Shown here: piece after piece, positions 27,567 through 35,086 of the stretch
Numbering within the stretch: position 1 is the stretch's first letter
Layout of the letters: the number at the start of each line of letters is the position of its first letter
NCBI RefSeq assembly: GCF_014385005.1
Contig: NZ_JACRSZ010000013.1
Span: forward strand, 1 to 64,000
DNA: 64,000 bases
Source: Jingyaoa shaoxingensis
GTDB taxonomy: Bacteria; Bacillota; Clostridia; Lachnospirales; Lachnospiraceae
Direction of reading: 5' to 3'
The notes under the pieces: model-generated
The model's input: only the letters and a program-made list of their open reading frames with translations
Database searches by the model: none
Told to the model about the DNA's origin: nothing
Translations under genes and position numbers: made by a program

Positions 27567-27607
27567 GCAGGTTAGATATCCGTGATACATATGGGTATTT
27601 AACCTGC
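27567..27607 (+). terminator. Hairpin between binding-protein and permease genes
   Basis: GCAGGTTA...TAACCTGC form an 8-bp stem extended by ATA/TAT pairs, with no long T-run. Such elements often stabilise the upstream mRNA and lower permease expression. Confidence 0.6.
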
Positions 27608-27666
27608 TAAAATTATGCCTTTTTATAGAAATGGGAAGCAAGTGTATTGCAGAAAGAGGAGCGCAT

Positions 27667-28551
27667 ATGAATAAAATGTTGAGTAACAAGAAAGCAATTA
27701 CATTGTTTATACTGCCGGAACTGATTATCTTCCTTTTTGTAGTAGTATCTTCGATTGTAATGTCTTTTCATTATAGTTTGTATTCCTGGGATGGAATCTC
27801 AGAAAAAATATTTGTGGGTCTTGGAAATTATAAATCCCTGTTTATCGGAAATACAGATGGATTTTTAAAAGCAGTAATAAATCCATTGATTTTGGCGGCA
27901 ATGTCACTGGTGATACAATTGGTACTGGCGCTGGTACTGGCAATTATCCTGGCAAGAGGAATAAAAGGAGAAGCCTTTTTCCGAACAGCCTTTTTTATTC
28001 CGGTCTTATTTTCTTCCGTAGTAATGGGACAGTTATGGAGCATGATCTATAATCCAAATTACGGATTGTTAAATGCTATCCTTTCCAAACTCGGTATATT
28101 ACAGACAAAGATCGCCTGGCTGGGAAATATGGATACTGCACTGATTTGTGTATTTATTGCTATGATCTGGAAGTATGTGGGATATTACATGCTTCTGTTA
28201 TATTCCTCTATTAAACGAATCCCGGCGGATGTATTCGAGGCAGCAGAGATTGACGGAGCAACCAGACTGCAGGTGGCAACGAAAGTGATTATTCCGTTAT
28301 CACTTCCGACAATTAAAACGACAGTTGTTATGATTGTAATCGGAGCGTTAAAAGCTTTTGATACCATCTATGTACTGACGAATGGTGGTCCTGATCATGC
28401 AACTGAAGTAACAAGTACGTTAATGTATACGACTATTTTTAAGAAGAATCTGTATGGTTATGGAAGTTCTATGGCAATCTTCATTGTAGTGGAATGTCTG
28501 ATCTTTACCATTCTTTTGAACAAATGGAAACCAACACAGTATACATATTAA
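27667..28551 (+). CDS. ABC sugar importer permease 1
   Basis: A 294-aa integral membrane protein of the MalF/LacF type with six helices. The EAA loop for ATPase contact is seen as EAAEIDGATRLQVATKVIIPLSLP near residue 195. It works with the permease encoded next and the binding protein upstream. ATG 27667 has AGAGGAG 5-6 nt before it; the ATG 36 nt earlier has no ribosome site and would add a polar stretch. No ATPase gene is in the locus, so a shared MsmK/MsiK-type ATPase elsewhere is implied. Confidence 0.93.
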   Translation: MNKMLSNKKAITLFILPELIIFLFVVVSSIVMSFHYSLYSWDGISEKIFVGLGNYKSLFIGNTDGFLKAVINPLILAAMSLVIQLVLALVLAIILARGIKGEAFFRTAFFIPVLFSSVVMGQLWSMIYNPNYGLLNAILSKLGILQTKIAWLGNMDTALICVFIAMIWKYVGYYMLLLYSSIKRIPADVFEAAEIDGATRLQVATKVIIPLSLPTIKTTVVMIVIGALKAFDTIYVLTNGGPDHATEVTSTLMYTTIFKKNLYGYGSSMAIFIVVECLIFTILLNKWKPTQYTY

Positions 28552-28569
28552 CAGCGTGAGGTGATGAAA

Positions 28570-29409
28570 ATGAAAAACAGACAGGCAATCAGGCCGGCGA
28601 GAGTCGTAGTATTTATTGCATTATGTATTTATGCAGTGGTACAGTTGTATCCACTATTCTGGTTAATCATGTTTTCCCTGAAAGATAATAAACAGATTTT
28701 CGGTGGGAACGCACTGGGACTTCCAAAACCGTGGGTATTTGAAAACTATGTAGTAGCGTTTAAGAATGCAAAAGTCGGAACTTATTTATTCAACAGCATT
28801 ATTGTAACCGGATTGAGTATTTTCTTTGTAATCCTTTTATCCACTATGGCTTCTTATGCAATTGCCAGATTAAGATGGAAATACAGCAATGCTTTTTTAT
28901 TGTTTATTACTACCGGTATGATGATTCCGGTTCACGCATCTTTGCTCCCATTGTTTTTGAACTTCAGCAAGCTGGGAATTCTGAATACAAGGGCGTCATT
29001 GATTATTCCTTATGTGGGATTTGGACTGGCACTGGCAACCAATATTATGACTATGTTTTTTAAGTCGGTGCCGCTGGAACTGGAAGAGGCAGCCATCATA
29101 GACGGCTGTAACCTGAGACAGAATTTTACGTATGTTATGGTGCCTATGGTGAAACCTGCCATTACAACGGTTGCAATTTTTACTTATCTGGATACCTGGA
29201 ATGAGCTGATGTTTGCCAATACCTTTATCAATAAAGCTGAATATAAAACACTTACCGTTGGTATTATGTCACTGGTAGGAGAATATGCCACAAGCTGGGG
29301 GCCAATTGGTGCAGGTCTGGTTATCGCAACCATTCCAAGTATCATTGGATATATGCTGGTAAGTAAGAAGCTTCCAGAATCCATATCCGCAGGAGCAGTA
29401 AAGGGGTGA
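28570..29409 (+). CDS. ABC sugar importer permease 2
   Basis: A 279-aa MalG-type permease with six helices. The EAA motif is LEEAAIIDGCNLRQNFTYVMVPMVKP near residue 190. It forms the channel with permease 1. The chosen ATG 28570 has GAGGTG 6 nt upstream; GTG 28561 and ATG 28564 overlap that site and are less likely. It ends 4 nt before the GH43 gene, so uptake and hydrolysis are in one transcript. Confidence 0.93.
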   Translation: MKNRQAIRPARVVVFIALCIYAVVQLYPLFWLIMFSLKDNKQIFGGNALGLPKPWVFENYVVAFKNAKVGTYLFNSIIVTGLSIFFVILLSTMASYAIARLRWKYSNAFLLFITTGMMIPVHASLLPLFLNFSKLGILNTRASLIIPYVGFGLALATNIMTMFFKSVPLELEEAAIIDGCNLRQNFTYVMVPMVKPAITTVAIFTYLDTWNELMFANTFINKAEYKTLTVGIMSLVGEYATSWGPIGAGLVIATIPSIIGYMLVSKKLPESISAGAVKG

Positions 29410-29413
29410 GCGT

Positions 29414-31051
29414 ATGTCTGATATGATTCAAAATCCAATTTTAACAGGATTTAATCCTGATCCATCCATACTTCGTGTAGGGTATGATTATTATATTGCA
29501 ACATCCACATTTGAATGGTTTCCAGGGGTACAGATACATCATTCCAGAGATTTAAAGCATTGGGAGCTGATCTGTCATCCATTGGATGATCGGAAAAAAC
29601 TGGATATGTTAGGTGTACCGGATTCCGGTGGAATCTATGCGCCGTGTCTGACTTATGATGACGGCCTGTTTTATCTTGTGTATACTAATGTAAAAAATCT
29701 GACTGGGCGGTTCTGGGATTGTTCCAATTATCTGGTTACGGCAGAGAACATTGAGGGACCGTGGTCCGATCCGGTTTATTTAAACGGAAGTGGTATTGAT
29801 CCGTCGCTGTTTCATGATGAGGATGGAAGAAAATGGCTGGTAAATGTGGTACTCAGCCACAAAGATGGCGGAAAAGCCGGATTCCCATACTGGTCAGGAA
29901 TTGCACTGACAGAATACAGTGCAAAAGAGAGAAAGTTGGTGGGAGAGAGCCACTATATTTTCCATGGCAGTAAAATAGGTACTACGGAAGGCCCTCATAT
30001 TTATAAAAGAAATGGATATTATTATCTGCTTACGGCAGAAGGCGGAACCTTCTATAATCATGCTGTGACGATGGCGAGGGCGAAGCAGATCGAAGGGCCA
30101 TATGAGATCGATCCGGAAAATCCGGTTATAACATCAAAATATGACTGCACACTGCCATTGCAGAGGACCGGTCATGCGGATCTGGTAGAGACGCCAAATG
30201 GCGAATGGTACATGGTACATCTCTGTGGAAGACCGCTTCCATCCAGGGGAAGATCTGTTATGGGAAGGGAAACGGCCATTCAGAAAGTGAAATGGAACGA
30301 AGAGGGATGGCTCCGTCTGGAAGATGGAAGCCATACCGCAAAGACAGAAGTGGCAATGCCGGTACTGCATGGAGGAACAGAAAAAGTACCGCAGGAAGAT
30401 GCAATAGAAATCTGGAGAGATGATTTTGATCAGGAAAAGTGGAATGTACATTTACAGTCACTTCGTGTTCCGCTTACGGAAGATATGTATTCCCTGAAAG
30501 AAAGACCAGGATTTCTGCGTCTGTATGGACATGAATCATTGAGTTCCAAACACTATCAGAGTTTTCTGGCACGCCGGCAGCAGCATTTTTGTTATGAAGC
30601 AGAAACAAAAGTAGAGTTTGCACCAATATCTTTCCAGCAGATGGCAGGACTGGCATGCTTTTATGATACGATGAATTATTTTTATCTGTACGTCAGCTGT
30701 GATGAAAAGAAGCACAGAGTGGTGAATTTACTCAGCAATGATTTGAATAACTTTACCTATGCATTAAAGGAAGATATAGAAATACCGGAAAACGGAGCTG
30801 TTTATTTGAAAGTGAAAGTATCCTGGGCGTCAGCGCAGTTCAGCGTGTCTATGGACGGACAGAACTGGATACAGGTAGGAGATGTTCAGGATTACAGCAG
30901 ACTTTCCGATGAATATTTTAAAGAAAGAGGAATAGAGCGCTTTACCGGAGCATTTGTCGGTATCTGCTGTCAGGATTTTACAGGCGAACATCGAGGGGCA
31001 GATTTTGACTGGTTTGAATACAGGGAAAAAATGAAACTGAATATATGTTAG
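29414..31051 (+). CDS. GH43 beta-xylosidase
   Basis: A 545-aa cytoplasmic glycosidase (no signal peptide), very probably an exo-acting beta-1,4-xylosidase that cleaves imported xylo-oligosaccharides. The five-bladed propeller shows the three acidic residues of GH43: NPDPS (general base Asp near residue 15), GSGIDPSLFHDEDG (pKa-tuning Asp near 136), and TTEGPHIYKRNGYYY (general acid Glu near 195). The C-terminal ~200 residues form the concanavalin-like domain of the XynB/GH43_11 type. It closes the YesM-YesN-ABC operon, matching a xylan-fragment utilisation locus. Arabinosidase activity cannot be excluded. Confidence 0.9.
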   Translation: MSDMIQNPILTGFNPDPSILRVGYDYYIATSTFEWFPGVQIHHSRDLKHWELICHPLDDRKKLDMLGVPDSGGIYAPCLTYDDGLFYLVYTNVKNLTGRFWDCSNYLVTAENIEGPWSDPVYLNGSGIDPSLFHDEDGRKWLVNVVLSHKDGGKAGFPYWSGIALTEYSAKERKLVGESHYIFHGSKIGTTEGPHIYKRNGYYYLLTAEGGTFYNHAVTMARAKQIEGPYEIDPENPVITSKYDCTLPLQRTGHADLVETPNGEWYMVHLCGRPLPSRGRSVMGRETAIQKVKWNEEGWLRLEDGSHTAKTEVAMPVLHGGTEKVPQEDAIEIWRDDFDQEKWNVHLQSLRVPLTEDMYSLKERPGFLRLYGHESLSSKHYQSFLARRQQHFCYEAETKVEFAPISFQQMAGLACFYDTMNYFYLYVSCDEKKHRVVNLLSNDLNNFTYALKEDIEIPENGAVYLKVKVSWASAQFSVSMDGQNWIQVGDVQDYSRLSDEYFKERGIERFTGAFVGICCQDFTGEHRGADFDWFEYREKMKLNIC

Positions 31052-31320
31052 TTCCAAAGTTCTGGCGTCCTGCCCAGTTGAAAATCGTAATTGGAAATTA
31101 AAGTTACAATATTGAGAAAAAAGTACTTCAGACAGTAGATGGATGGTATGGAGGATCAGGGATATTGGTTTGAGATAGCACATGTGAATAAATGCCTTAG
31201 AGAAGGATGAAAAGAATCTCCGCTTATGACATGGCAAGATACAAAAGATGTGTTAAAACAGTGTGACCGATTACGAAAAGACTGGGGGTTAAAATATCCA
31301 CAGGAATAGTATTTTTATAA

Positions 31321-31369
31321 GAGTATCGTAAAATAACTGATGAGTCAGTTATGGAGTGATGCTCTTTTT
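31321..31369 (+). terminator. Terminator of the sugar-use operon
   Basis: AGAGTATC/GATGCTCT outer stem encloses a perfect ATAACTGA-TGAG-TCAGTTAT hairpin, followed by TTTTTC. It lies about 270 nt past the GH43 stop. Confidence 0.6.
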
Positions 31370-31480
31370 CTTGTTTAAGTTAGAGTTATGGATAACCAAA
31401 CAGCGGCACTGGGTGTGGCATATAAGGTAAGTGAATTTCATGTGAATCATAAAATTGCCAATATTTTATAATGCGAGGAA

Positions 31481-31537
31481 GGCTATGGTTTATGGCGAGC
31501 AGCAAAACGAATATAATCTGCGGTCATAACCATAGCC
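31481..31537. repeat. 57-bp imperfect palindrome, copy B
   Basis: Inverted-orientation copy of 124-180 (46/57). Here the terminal stem is longer: GGAAGGCTATGGTT pairs with AACCATAGCCTTCC (14 bp, from 31477 to 31541). Confidence 0.65.
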
Positions 31538-31663
31538 TTCCATGTATGAGAAAAGTGGTAAATTCATAATTTTATGTAATCACGTCCTTGGGGAGTGGAA
31601 AACGTTACATATTTGTAAAATAAAGGAATTGTGAGAAAAGTGTGAAAACATAGAGCGTTCCCT

Positions 31664-31692
31664 TTGACAAGGGTACATGACTATGATAGAAT
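31664..31692 (+). promoter_or_regulatory. Promoter of the TPR-AAA gene
   Basis: TTGACA (31664-31669), 17-nt spacer, TAGAAT (31687-31692); start codon about 45 nt downstream. Confidence 0.75.
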
Positions 31693-31736
31693 TGTTACAA
31701 CTATGTTAAATAATAGATATAAGGGGTGCACAGAAA

Positions 31737-34181
31737 GTGGATAAATACGAATACCAGGCAAAACTGGAAGAAATAAAAAAGCTGGTAGACAAAGAGGAGT
31801 ATGAAGAAGCAGCAGCTATTGCTGATACCATAGAATGGAAAAGAGTACGAAGTGTGCGTACGCTCTGTCTGGTGAGCGAGATCTATGAGATCGTGGGACG
31901 GGCAGAAGACAGCAAGAATATCTTATACCGTGCATACAGACGCTCACCATCCAGCAGACAGATATTATATCGTTTGACAGAAGCATGCGTACAGACACAG
32001 GATTTTGACGACGCAGTAGAATACTATACAGAATACGTAAATCTGGCTCCTCATGATAATAACAGATATATATTAAAATACGAGATTTATAAAGGAAGAG
32101 GCTCTTCTGTAGAAGAACAGATCCAGGTGCTGGAAGAACTGAAGAGTCAGGAATATACCGAGCAGTGGGCATATGAGCTGGCGAAGCTGTATGCAGAAGC
32201 AGGTATGATTGACAAGTGTATTGCGGAATGTGATGATCTTGCCCTTTGGTTCCATAATGGGGAATATGTGGTACAGGCTCTGGAATTAAAGAAGCAGTAT
32301 GCGCCACTGACTCCGGAACAGCAGACGATTTATGATAACCCAAGCAGTATTGTGGACATGGAGACAAAAGAGGCAGCCATTGAGGCAGCAGTCCCTACAC
32401 TGGATGAAGAGATTATGAAGGAGATGCCGAAGTCTGAAACAGAAGTCATTGCTGACAGTATTATGATGGATACGGAAAAAGAGATTGCGGCAGCGGTAAC
32501 AGAACATAAAGAAGAGACTGAGCAGGCAGATGTAAAAGAGCCAGTCAGAGCAAAAGACTTCAATACGATTGAGATGCAGAATGAACTGGCAAACAGTATG
32601 AGACAGATCTTGTCAGGCATTCGGAAGGACAAGCCGGTAGCAGAACTGGAGAGCGCTCCGGTTATGGAACAGACAGCCGCAGCAAAAGAAGAAGAGGAAG
32701 AACAGATTGAAGGACAGATGTCTATTGATGATCTGCTAATTAATAATGTAAAAGAAGAGGCGCGGGAAGAAGTAGAAGAGGATGAGAAAGAAGCAGTTCC
32801 TGTTGTCTCAGCTCAGCCGGCAGCACAGGCACAGCCAGAGGCTCCTGTAGCACAGGAAGAGACTCCGGCTGTAAAAGCAGAGCCTGTTCAGGAAACAAAA
32901 GAGCCACAGCCATCATTCAGGCAGATGACAGAGCAGGATATTCTGGCGGCAGAGACAATTAATCTTTCTGAGAGCATCCGCAAGGAGATTGGCAACAAGG
33001 ATCTGAGAACTTATGCAGTTGAACTTGCAGCAAGACAGAGGGAATTAAAGAATGAACAGCTTCAGGCACCGAAGATGGCAAAAGAACCGGTATTAAGAGA
33101 AGTGCCTGCAGCAGACCCGGTGCCTGTTAAAGAAGAAAAACCGGTACAGCCACAGATGACAGAACCGGTACAGCCACAGGTAACAGAACCGGTACAGCCA
33201 CAGGTAACAGAACCAGTACAGCCACAGGCAGCAGAACCGGCACAGCCACAGGCAGCAGAACCGGCACAGCCACAGGCAACAGAACCGGCGCAGAATCAGC
33301 AGCAGGTACAGGAAGAAACGATTCAGGTACAGCCGCAGGAAGCGGCACAGCCAGAAGCAGTCCAGGAGGAACCACAACAGCCTAAGATTGATCCTATGAG
33401 TTATGTGAGAAACGGACTGGATGAGAAGGAAAAGAGTTTTCTTGGTTTCTGGAGCAACATTCGTGGTATGAATGCACAGGTGGACGAAGCAGTTACTCTG
33501 ATTATGAGAAGTATTCTGGCTGATAAAACATCAGCTCATGGAAATGTACTTCTTGTTGGAGATGCCGGCAACGGACGAACCACACTGGCTCTTGGCATGG
33601 CACGCATCATTGGAAGATGTAAAGGACAGCAGACTGCAAAGGTTGCGAAGATCTATGCAGAAGACCTGAATAACAAAGATATCGCAGCGACAGTCAGCAA
33701 GATCGCAGGTGGCATTCTGATTATCGAAGAAGCAGGAGATCTTAGTGACAATGCAGCGGCACAGCTTTCTATGGCAATGAATTTCAAGACAGACGGGCTT
33801 GTAGTATTTCTGGAAGATGAGAGAAGATATCTTATGGATCTGCTTGGGCGCAATCCACAGCTTGCACAGAAGTTTGATATCACAATGAATGTACCGACAC
33901 TGACAAATGACGAACTTGTCGAGTTCGGTAAATATTATGCACTCCAGAATGACTGTGCAATGGATGATACTGCGGTACTGACACTCTATGACGGAATCGG
34001 CATGCTTCAGAATGCAGAGCAGCCGGTAGCAATTCTGGATGTAAAAGAGATCATGGACAAGGCAATCAAAAAGGCCAACAAGTTCAGCCTTGGCAAGCTG
34101 TTCTCTACAGTATCCGGTAAGCGCTATGATAAGGAAGACCGTATCATTATCAAAGGCAAATATTTCGGAAAAATTAAATAG
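31737..34181 (+). CDS. TPR-domain protein with C-terminal AAA+ ATPase-like domain
   Basis: An 814-aa cytoplasmic protein. Residues ~1-190 are tetratricopeptide-like helices (ASI...YRAYRRSPSSRQILYRL; AYELAKLYAEAG). About 190-550 are acidic, low-complexity, ending in EPVQPQ(V/A/M) repeats. The C-terminal 260 residues resemble the CbxX/SpoVK AAA+ family: P-loop GDAGNGRTT near 606, Walker B GILIIEEAGDL near 660, sensor/arginine-finger region GRNPQLAQKFD. The P-loop lysine is replaced by arginine, which may weaken ATP hydrolysis. EccA of type VII secretion shares the TPR-AAA order, but no secretion genes are near. GTG start with AAGGGG upstream. Function unknown. Confidence 0.8.
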   Translation: MDKYEYQAKLEEIKKLVDKEEYEEAAAIADTIEWKRVRSVRTLCLVSEIYEIVGRAEDSKNILYRAYRRSPSSRQILYRLTEACVQTQDFDDAVEYYTEYVNLAPHDNNRYILKYEIYKGRGSSVEEQIQVLEELKSQEYTEQWAYELAKLYAEAGMIDKCIAECDDLALWFHNGEYVVQALELKKQYAPLTPEQQTIYDNPSSIVDMETKEAAIEAAVPTLDEEIMKEMPKSETEVIADSIMMDTEKEIAAAVTEHKEETEQADVKEPVRAKDFNTIEMQNELANSMRQILSGIRKDKPVAELESAPVMEQTAAAKEEEEEQIEGQMSIDDLLINNVKEEAREEVEEDEKEAVPVVSAQPAAQAQPEAPVAQEETPAVKAEPVQETKEPQPSFRQMTEQDILAAETINLSESIRKEIGNKDLRTYAVELAARQRELKNEQLQAPKMAKEPVLREVPAADPVPVKEEKPVQPQMTEPVQPQVTEPVQPQVTEPVQPQAAEPAQPQAAEPAQPQATEPAQNQQQVQEETIQVQPQEAAQPEAVQEEPQQPKIDPMSYVRNGLDEKEKSFLGFWSNIRGMNAQVDEAVTLIMRSILADKTSAHGNVLLVGDAGNGRTTLALGMARIIGRCKGQQTAKVAKIYAEDLNNKDIAATVSKIAGGILIIEEAGDLSDNAAAQLSMAMNFKTDGLVVFLEDERRYLMDLLGRNPQLAQKFDITMNVPTLTNDELVEFGKYYALQNDCAMDDTAVLTLYDGIGMLQNAEQPVAILDVKEIMDKAIKKANKFSLGKLFSTVSGKRYDKEDRIIIKGKYFGKIK
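33136..33300. repeat. Coding repeats (EPVQPQ-type)
   Basis: Eight or so units of 24 bp encode T/A-EP-(V/A)-QPQ-(V/A/M) in the linker of the TPR-AAA protein, with high DNA identity between copies. Confidence 0.75.
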
Positions 34182-34201
34182 AACGGAAAACCTACACAAA
34201 T

Positions 34202-34253
34202 AGATACCCTGTAAAAGAAGCGGAATGCTGATTTTATAAGGTATCTTTTTAAT
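34202..34253 (+). terminator. Terminator after the TPR-AAA gene
   Basis: AGATACC and GGTATCT pair, with a second TAAAA/TTTTA stem inside, followed by TTTTT. Confidence 0.7.
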
Positions 34254-34257
34254 TCCC

Positions 34258-34286
34258 TTGACATAGAATATACCGTTCGGTATACT
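34258..34286 (+). promoter_or_regulatory. Promoter of the tetR-glgB operon
   Basis: TTGACA (34258-34263), 17-nt spacer, TATACT (34281-34286). Confidence 0.8.
34269..34284. promoter_or_regulatory. TetR-type operator inside the promoter
   Basis: TATACCG-TT-CGGTATA is a 7-bp inverted repeat that fills the spacer and overlaps the -10 box. Binding would block RNA polymerase. The TetR-family gene lies just downstream, so autoregulation is the simplest reading. Confidence 0.7.
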
Positions 34287-34311
34287 GGAAATGAAACAGA
34301 AAATAATGACT

Positions 34312-34433
34312 TGAACGCAGATAAGCATTCCACCGCTTCAAGTGCGCGGAGCACTAAGCGGCGGGTGAGGGGGATGCTTATGTCAGTGGGAGTTGAAAGC
34401 TACCACTGACAGATCGCGAAGCGACTGCGTTCA
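34312..34433 (+). ncRNA. Cloverleaf-like structured leader upstream of tetR
   Basis: A 9-bp closing stem TGAACGCAG/CTGCGTTCA (34312-34320 with 34425-34433) encloses three hairpins with almost no unpaired junction bases: a long arm at 34321-34380 (ATAAGCAT/ATGCTTAT, inner CCGCTT/AAGCGG and AGTGC/GCACT), TGTCAGTGG/CCACTGACA at 34381-34411, and TCGC-GAA-GCGA at 34414-34424. It fits no RNA family I recognise, and could be a leader RNA or a mobile palindromic DNA element. A further AAGCGGA/TCCGCTT hairpin follows before the ribosome site. Confidence 0.5.
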
Positions 34434-34484
34434 TGAGCAAGTAGCGAAGCGGATTGCGAATGTCCGCTTTACACGGAGAAAAGA

Positions 34485-35066
34485 ATGGACAATCGGGAGA
34501 AGATACTGAGATGTGCATTGGAACTGTTTTATCACAAGGGATACGATGCAGTCGGTATACAGGAGATCTGCCAGAGCGCAGGGATCACGAAGCCGACTCT
34601 GTATCATTATTTCGGAAGTAAATATGGCTTGTTGGAAGTACTTCTGGAGCATGAATTATCCGGATTTCTTTCCAGATTGTCGGAAAATGCACGATTTCAG
34701 AATGGAATAGAAGAATCACTGACAGCATTTGCAGGAACGTTGATTGATTTTGCCAATCAGAATCATCAGGCGTACATGTTGTTGATGGCGTTCAGCTATT
34801 CGGCAAAAGAGAATGAAGTATATGAGGCGGTAAGACCTTATATCACACAATTGTACAATCTTACGGTACAGTTATTTGAACAGGCATCCGGACAGCTTGG
34901 CAACATGAACGGACGACAGAATCAGTTTGCCATAGGATTCCTGGGTCTGATCAACCATTATATTTTATTTCTTGGTTATCAGGAGCCGGAAGATGGGAAC
35001 ATCACCGTATCAGAAGAAAAGAAAAGCAGTCTGATCCATCAGTTTATGCATGGGATCTGGACGTAA
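34485..35066 (+). CDS. TetR/AcrR-family transcriptional regulator
   Basis: A 193-aa repressor-type protein. The N-terminal helix-turn-helix is plain: ILRCALELFYHKGYDAVGIQEICQ, then SAGITKPTLYHYFGSKYGLLE (residues 5-48). The remainder is a helical ligand-binding domain with no sequence clue to the ligand. GGAG lies 8 nt before ATG 34485. Its promoter carries a matching palindrome. glgB follows 20 nt later, so it may also set glycogen-branching gene expression. Confidence 0.9.
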   Translation: MDNREKILRCALELFYHKGYDAVGIQEICQSAGITKPTLYHYFGSKYGLLEVLLEHELSGFLSRLSENARFQNGIEESLTAFAGTLIDFANQNHQAYMLLMAFSYSAKENEVYEAVRPYITQLYNLTVQLFEQASGQLGNMNGRQNQFAIGFLGLINHYILFLGYQEPEDGNITVSEEKKSSLIHQFMHGIWT

Positions 35067-35086
35067 TCAGAAAAGGGGGAAGAATC

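Larger units (their letters stand above)
31052..31736. other. Intergenic region between GH43 and TPR-AAA genes
   Basis: No gene is supported in these 685 bp. It contains only short reading frames (for example 26 codons at 31227-31307), a nested hairpin followed by T's at 31321-31369, copy B of the 57-bp palindrome, and the promoter of the next gene. Confidence 0.6.

Noticed and set aside
24524..31051. Prophage or ICE-borne sugar locus
   Set aside because: No integrase, repeat ends or composition change; it looks like an ordinary chromosomal YesMN-ABC-GH43 operon.
34312..34433. tRNA or tRNA-like gene because of the cloverleaf shape
   Set aside because: Arm lengths do not fit, there is no T-loop GTTCRANYC, no CCA end and no anticodon arm.
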